Assembly: GCA_027603065.1 (NCBI GenBank)
Contig: JADGJP010000027.1
Span: forward strand, 309,430-373,429
Source of the DNA: Geranomyces variabilis
Taxonomy: Eukaryota > Chytridiomycota > Chytridiomycetes > Spizellomycetales > Powellomycetaceae
Direction of reading: 5' to 3'
Length of the DNA stretch: 64,000 bases
Part shown: positions 58,622-64,000 of the stretch, piece by piece
Position numbering within the stretch: the stretch's first letter is position 1
Layout of the letters: each line of letters starts with the position of its first letter
The notes under the pieces: generated by a model
Told to the model about the DNA's origin: nothing
The model's input: only the letters and a program-made list of their open reading frames with translations
Databases searched by the model: none
Position numbers and translations under genes: made by a program

Positions 58622-58917
58622 TAGTTTCCAAAAAGCTTTCGTATACTTTCTATTAACTATTAATTTTCATACGTCGGCCTACTTTGACATCCCATCCAAA
58701 TGCCGTTTACATATATGCAAATCCGACAGCGAGGAGAGGCTATCTAGAACGGGTGCAAAACCTAAACGGCCAGCTTCGGCACTCACATCAGCGAAGCTAT
58801 GTTAAAAGATTTACAAACGTCCACAATATATATACACACTTTTGCCGTGGCCAGTCCTCTGCCCCACCCAGTGCTCATTTACAAGAGAACTTCCTTCCCT
58901 CCTTCTCTCAAAAAATT

Positions 58918-60541
58918 TTAGAACCTAAACGATCCTTCACCCACAATGCTAATTCTTGGATTTGCCGTTTCCCCACGCCCCGCTTTCGCGCGCATCCACA
59001 CCAGCAGCGGTCCCCACTCGGCCTGCACGCGCCCGCCCTTTGGATGCGGTACGTCGAGGTATCCATGTTCCTTGTAGAACCGCTCCGTATGCCATAGGCT
59101 CCATACCTCGACGGTGAGAATCCGCGGCAAACGGTGCAGTTCCTGGATCAAGCGGCGGGAAAAGCCCATGCCTTCGTACGCGGTGTTGATGTAAAGTTTG
59201 TCAATGCAGATGTGGCGGGGGTCGTCGAGGGCGTGGAAATACTATTTTTGCAATGGAATAGTCAAAACATGAGCAAAAAAACAATTGCATTCCGGGATCC
59301 CACCTGCCCTATGTTTCGCCATACCTCAATAAACCCCACCAAATCCGCCGTACACATCGTCCCACTCGCGATCGAGCGGCCCGAGTCGGCACGCCAGTAG
59401 GACAGGATATGGTGGTCGCTTTCCTCGTCCTGTCCTACGCGTGGGTATACCAAATCTGTATCTTCTCCTCCTGGCATTGTTCCGTCCAAACCACCATCCC
59501 CGCCACCACTACCGCCACGATTCGCAGCGTTCGCGACCGCGAGCAGCAGGTCGCGACATATCGCAAGGAACCGCTCGTCGCCGGCCCGGAGATGCCGGAC
59601 AGCGACTTTTGGCGGTGTGATGCCGCGTAATGTCGGGTCGGTGAGGGAGGAGATGGAGGATATGGATCGCTTTTCTGATAGCGATTCGCCTGTGGGAAAT
59701 CAGAACAATATGAATTACAACGAAATTGCTAAAACCAATGACTTTACGAGCAGAGCGTCCCCACCCCCCACCTACGTCGTATCGGCGCCATCTCCGTCTT
59801 CTTTCTTAACAAATAATTCGAATTCGTCTCTGCAGGCGTCGCCGTGCTCAACACGTCCCCACCGCGCGCGACCAGCTGCCGATGATGAAGACTTCGCGCC
59901 AAATTGTCGTCAATGTCCCCCATTGTCGTTCTCGGTGAGCCTATCATTGACATCCCGTCCTCATCGGCTGGCGTGTCTTCTTGCGGAGGTTGGTGGAGCT
60001 GCGGCGGTGGTGGTGATCGGTGGAGGAGTGTCGTGGGCATGATGGGAAGGTCTTCTTCGTGGTCGGATAGGATTTCGGCTATGCGTTGGTCGCCTTGATG
60101 GAAAAATTAAGTGTCAAGCGCATATATAAAGGAAATCGAGGGCATTCTCCCTATCCGTGTCCTTACCTAGCGCATCTACGTCGACGGGAGGTGAGGCAGC
60201 AGAGCGCAACCCACCTTTTGTTGCAACCCACACCCAAATATCTAACCATGACAGACAGAAAAAACCCCCTTTTAGCAATGACATTGCCAGCGTACGCCAC
60301 GCTCCCTGTCCCATCCCGTTCTATCCAAATTCCGTATTCTCCACACACCATACGACATCTTTGCCCAAATGTAACAAGTCGTCAAGGTAGTGACGATGGG
60401 AATGGCGGCGACAGAGGCAAGCGGGAGAAAGAGCAACGACATTGGCAGCGCAATGACTGCCGAGACGCAGCCGACGCCAAGGACCCATACGCCAGCGACA
60501 TGGCCGAGATAGGACTTGAAGGTGGAATGGGTGTGGTCCAT
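58918..60541 (-). CDS. GNAT-family N-acetyltransferase with N-terminal membrane segments
   Basis: Minus-strand exons 58918-59241, 59325-59689, 59776-60093, 60167-60241 and 60301-60541 close to 440 residues. The N-terminus (MDHTHSTFKSYLG) leads into two adjacent hydrophobic stretches, VAGVWVLGVGCVSAVIALPM and LLFLPLASVAAIPIVTTL, likely a membrane hairpin. A Pro/Asp/Glu-rich linker of about 140 residues follows. The acetyltransferase part starts at about VAVRHLRAGDERFLAICRDL. The acetyl-CoA-binding motif is ICIDKLYINTAYEGMGFSRR, and the end is ERFYKEHGYLDVP. A membrane-anchored layout recalls NAT8/NAT14-like enzymes, but the substrate is unknown. The first splice (GTGGCG donor at 60300) was chosen by phase and is the weakest. 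Confidence 0.72.
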
Positions 60542-60779
60542 GAAGGGTTTTTTTGGTGGTGACGAAGCGAAAATGGCCCGACGCGTCTGTGACGCACATG
60601 ACAAGTGACCAACCATCAATATAAAGCAAGGCACATCAACCGCAACGGAAGTAAGGGACAGTGACGATGAAGAGCTTACAGGTGTATTGAAATTACAATG
60701 AGATAGTTATAAAACGGGCGTTTTGCCGGTCATTTCGACACTCCGCGCGTCCGCGCACAATAGAAAGTCCGTCCCCCTC

Positions 60780-61001
60780 AGGGTCATGCAGCGCACTCGC
60801 CCTACAGCAGCGCCTAACCATTCTCTCTTTTCCCACGCAGACATCTGTTTTTCTTGTGTCGCCCTCCCTCCTCTGCCTGCCTTTGCCCACTACGCTGCAC
60901 GCCGCAGCATTCTGACTGTGCTGCTCTAAGGTAATTACTGAGGGTCATGCAGCGCACTCGCCCCACAGCAGCGCCCAACCATTCCCTCTTTTCCCACACA
61001 G
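60780..61001 (+). repeat. Pair of 61-nt direct repeats upstream of the Fanzor gene
   Basis: Copies at 60780-60840 and 60941-61001 start AGGGTCATGCAGCGCACTCG and end in TTTTCCCAC(G/A)CAG. They differ at 4 of 61 positions. The second copy ends 7 nt before the Fanzor ATG. Both end like splice acceptors, so they may be alternative 3' splice sites for a leader exon. They may equally be a duplicated left end of a mobile element. The stretch 60542-60779 holds no gene. Confidence 0.85.
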
Positions 61002-61008
61002 TGCAGCC

Positions 61009-64000
61009 ATGTCTCGTCGCCGCCCTCGCTCATTCAACCTCCAATCTCTTCCACGAACGCCACCTCTTGGTTCACCGCCCAGCAAGCGTCAACGTTGGAA
61101 TGAGGAGGCCGCCCGCCATGCTGCAATCTTCATAGGAGACGCCGATGCAATGCAGCTGGACAAGGTTCAAGAGGTGGATGCTGGTGCACAGCTGGACGAG
61201 GCTGAAGAAGTGGACGCCAGTGCAATGCAGCTGGACGAGGTTGAAGAGGTGGACACCGACGCACAGCTGGATGGGGTTGAAGAGGTAGAGGCCGACGCAC
61301 AGCTGGATGGGGTTGAAGAGGTGGACGCGGACGCACAGCTGGATGGGGTTGAGGTGGATGCTCACAATGCCTTGAGATGGCATGCACCCCGGAGATGGGC
61401 CAATTCACATGGCCATCCACCGCCGCCACTGCTGCTACCTGCTGAAAGAGCCAAGCGCTTGCCACCTAGCAACTACGTGTGCGTCAGGGCCCGATTTGGT
61501 TCTATCATTCGCAACAACAAGGACGCTGCAGTGGCAAGGCTTAACGTCTTTTTGCGGCATGTGCATCTTATCACTCAACGGGCGTCATGGATCATCAAGC
61601 TGTGGTATGCCAACATGCCACATCCGCAGGTATGTGCCTGATTCGATTCAAAGCATTATTATCCATCACATATTGACTGTAATTACTGTAATTTCCGTCT
61701 TCTTTTTTAAAGGCCGCACATATCTTGACAGACAAGGATGTCAAACATCTGCTGAATGCACTCAATTTCAGTGAAGTCACTCGCGGCGGCATCTTTCAAG
61801 CCACGCTGATTGAGTACGACACCAACGTTGAGAACCTGACGGCGGTATCACAAGCAACATTGCCACGTGGCAACCTTCAAAATACGATTGCCTACACCGC
61901 TACCAGCTTGGTTACAAACATTGAAGTCAACGTGTCCGTCAACTTCATGAAGAAGTTGCGCCAATACGTCGAGCACAGGTTTCGCATCAAGACGATCTTG
62001 CGGGAGTTCAATCACATTACCAACAAACACATACGCAAGTTCCTGTATAAACGTCTACGCCGTCGTTTCAACCGGCTGTGGAGGCTGATCACGAATCAGG
62101 ATGTTCTTGTTGATGGCAAACTACCGGCCTTTGAACCGGCTTCCGATAGTGTTTTCTTTGATATTTGGGGTGAGATTTGGTGCATCTTGCCGGATGATCC
62201 AAAACGCTTTGAGTTCAATCTCGCATACGCGGTAGCATGCAAATCCGCAAAATACGTCGGCACATATTGCGCACTCTCTCGCTTGTGGCAAGCAGCGCGA
62301 TTTCCGGCCCTCTTCTCAGCTATTCCTGTGCGCACCAGCCATGTTCAATTGTATGTCCCCATTGACACGAAAACGCTCCTCGATGTTATAACTTGCCCAC
62401 CTGGCCGTAAAGCGCTACCGCACTCAACTCACGAGCAAAAGCTGAGATATTGGAACATGTTTTGCGACGTCAACCACAAGTCTTTTCAAGATCGCGGAAA
62501 TTATAAGTTTTCAGGTATTGCGTTTGTGATGCTGTTTGCGTGCATACATTACTATCATACTAATTGCTAGACCTCCGGAGATTAGGAACAATACTTACGG
62601 ATGGTGTCGGTGTCTCGGTTCGTCATGTTGATATGACCAAGGTCACCGTAACTACAAAGGGCCGTCCCATGATGCCAAAACCACGCAAAGTATCGAAGGC
62701 GGCCCAGCGTGCAGCGGTTGACAGGCTCTACATTGACACGCCAGAAAATGCTGCCGTTATTCGTGACTGTATCTTGCATCCAGACCCCAATGCGCCAGTG
62801 GTCCTCTGCGATCCGAATATCCGCGACATGCTGTATTTGAAGGAGTACGGCACCGACAATATCATGCGGTACACACTCTCACAGCAAAAGAAGGAAACAA
62901 AGGCTCGCGAGCGTGTTAAGGAGTGCAACAAGGACCGGCTTCGCAACTTGCCAGCGCCGGGTGGTGGAAGTTTAGAGGCAACAATGCCAGGGCACAAGTC
63001 AATGCTGGTAAGTTATAGTGGGGGTAGTTTTGTGATGCGCAATGCTGAGATGCTGTGGATGCTGAGATGCGCGATGCTGTGATGCTGTGGATGCTGAGAT
63101 GCGCAATGCAGATACTGAGGTGCACAGCGGATGCTGAGATGCGCGATGCCACTGGATTGCATGGTGGATGCTGAGATGCGCGATGCTGCAACGCGCAATG
63201 CCGCTGCATTGTATGGTGGATGCTGAGATGCGCGATGCCACTGGATTGCATGGTGGATGCTGAGATGCGCGATGCTGCAACGCGCAATGCCGCTGCATTG
63301 TATGGTGGATGCTGAGATGCGCGATGCTGTGATGCGCGATGCCGCTGGATTGCATGGTGGATGCTGTGATGCGCCATGCTGTGATGCGCGATACCGCTGG
63401 ATTGCATGGTGGATGCTGTGATGCGCCATGCTGTGATGCGCGATACCGCTGGATTGCATGGTGGATACTGTGATGCGCAATGCGCGATGCCGCTGGATTG
63501 CATGGTGGATGCTGTGATGCTGTGATGTGCGATGCGCGATGTAGATGTTGTAGTGAAGTGCACAGCGGATTGCACAGCGGATTGCATGGTGGATGCTGAG
63601 ATGCGCAATGCGCAATGCAGATGTTGGAGTGCACGGCGGATGCTGCAACGCGGTGCTGTTTTCGACACCAGTCACTGGTAACTAACTTTTGTTTTATCTT
63701 TTTTTTTGTTTTCTGCTAGGCCGTCAACTTCAATCAATGGCTGGCATTTCAAATGCAGCATCGCCTGGCATTTGAAAACTGCTATGCTGCAACCACCCGA
63801 TGGCGCTGCCGCAAATTTGAAGCTTTTCGTCTGGTGCGCAAAAGTGAAGACCAGTTTGTGAACCGGCTCTGCAAGCAGTTTGGCCAAGATCCCCTTATCA
63901 TCATGGGAGATTGGTCTGCGGCCCCTCGCAGCATGCGTTTCCAGCCTCCCATCAAGACGGCACGTTTTCGTACAATGCTTCGCCGCCATCATATATTGAT
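61009..64000 (+). CDS. Fanzor-type RNA-guided nuclease (TnpB-like), 3' end outside window
   Basis: Fanzors are eukaryotic relatives of TnpB that cut DNA under the guidance of an omega-RNA-like transcript and ride on transposons. Exons 61009-61629, 61713-62514, 62571-63007 and 63720 to the edge keep phase and give 713 residues so far. The basic start MSRRRPRSFNLQSLPR is followed by acidic repeats (about residues 45-120). A long basic-aromatic helical part follows, as in the recognition lobe (RIKTILREFNHITNKHIRKF; LYKRLRRRFNRLWRL). RuvC-I-like: VVLCDPNIRDMLYLKEYG with Asp555, then MRYTLSQQKKETKARER, where the family reads DPG-R-L and a Tyr-Ser-rich stretch. The next block is QDPLIIMGDWSAAP then RFRTMLRRHHILI, matching the strand and arginine helix before RuvC-II. 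The expected RuvC-II Glu, zinc cysteines and RuvC-III Asp would lie right of the window. Confidence 0.85.
61165..61355 (+). repeat. Coding minisatellite, 36-42 nt units, in Fanzor exon 1
   Basis: Five to six in-frame units encode variants of DAQLDGVEEVDA, the earlier ones with SAMQLDEVEEVD. The three right-hand units are nearly identical at DNA level (GACGCACAGCTGGATGGGGT), so they arose recently. Confidence 0.85.
63008..63719 (+). repeat. Minisatellite filling the third Fanzor intron
   Basis: The intron starts GTAAGTTATAG and ends TTTTCTGCTAG. Between about 63045 and 63655 it is almost wholly made of shuffled short modules: GATGCTGAGATGCGCGATGC, CTGGATTGCATGGTGGATGC and CTGCAACGCGCAATGCCGC. 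Higher-order copies are visible: a unit of about 90 nt twice (from about 63148 and 63238), and a unit of about 52 nt at 63342 and 63394 with a partial third. The array has long stopless frames on the minus strand, a by-product of its composition. Its 712-nt length compares with 56-83 nt for the other two introns of this gene. Confidence 0.9.

Noticed and set aside
63008-63719. Long minus-strand coding frames of 200+ codons
   Set aside because: Three overlapping frames are open at once because the array is built of stop-poor modules. They are repeat artefacts inside an intron.

Overview
The window is nuclear DNA of a fungus, most likely a zoosporic (flagellated, chytrid-like) lineage. It is gene-dense, with genes on both strands. 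Short introns of about 50-90 nt with GT..AG ends interrupt most genes, and spacers are short. The gene set is fungal: a bifunctional ADE2-type AIR carboxylase, panB, an MCM1/SRF-type MADS factor, CHD1, Arp2 and PIF1. Three further genes point to a cilium or flagellum: a CCDC113/CFAP263 homologue, an LRRC46-like leucine-rich repeat protein and a PIH1-domain protein of the dynein-preassembly/R2TP class. I inferred the lineage from this combination. No sequence search was run.

Layout. 1-10.8 kb: the 3' part of prolyl-tRNA synthetase, an unknown basic protein, and DNA topoisomerase II. 11.2-12.8 kb: a single-pass membrane protein with an LEA-14/DUF3712-like domain. 13.0-14.6 kb: a TATA-driven spliced unit of unresolved coding status that carries six tandem copies of a 104-116 nt element. 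15.4-23.2 kb: a RING-CH ligase, the LRRC46-like protein, ADE2 and a large PPR protein. 23.3-25.4 kb: SHQ1. 25.4-28.1 kb is gene-poor and holds an inverted 156-nt copy of part of CHD1. 28.1-29.7 kb: CFAP263. 31.6-37.2 kb: CHD1. 37.5-45.8 kb: a UBE2J-type E2, ARP2, panB, an acidic unknown protein and the PIH1 protein. 46-51 kb: the MADS factor, ribosomal eL22 and a multi-pass membrane protein. 51.4-60.5 kb: PIF1 helicase, a GYF-domain protein and a membrane-anchored GNAT acetyltransferase.

61.0 kb to the right edge: the 5' three quarters of a Fanzor-type (eukaryotic TnpB-like) RNA-guided nuclease gene. It has an acidic tandem-repeat N-terminus, a RuvC-I-like aspartate segment, a 712-nt intron filled with a minisatellite, and a GDWS segment just before the edge. 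This is the most interesting element of the window. It is preceded by two copies of a 61-nt direct repeat, and no partner transposase is visible in the sequence to its left.

Most exon structures were built by hand from splice sites and reading-frame continuity. Where every exon phase closes I give exact joins, and the places that remain open are named in the entries.
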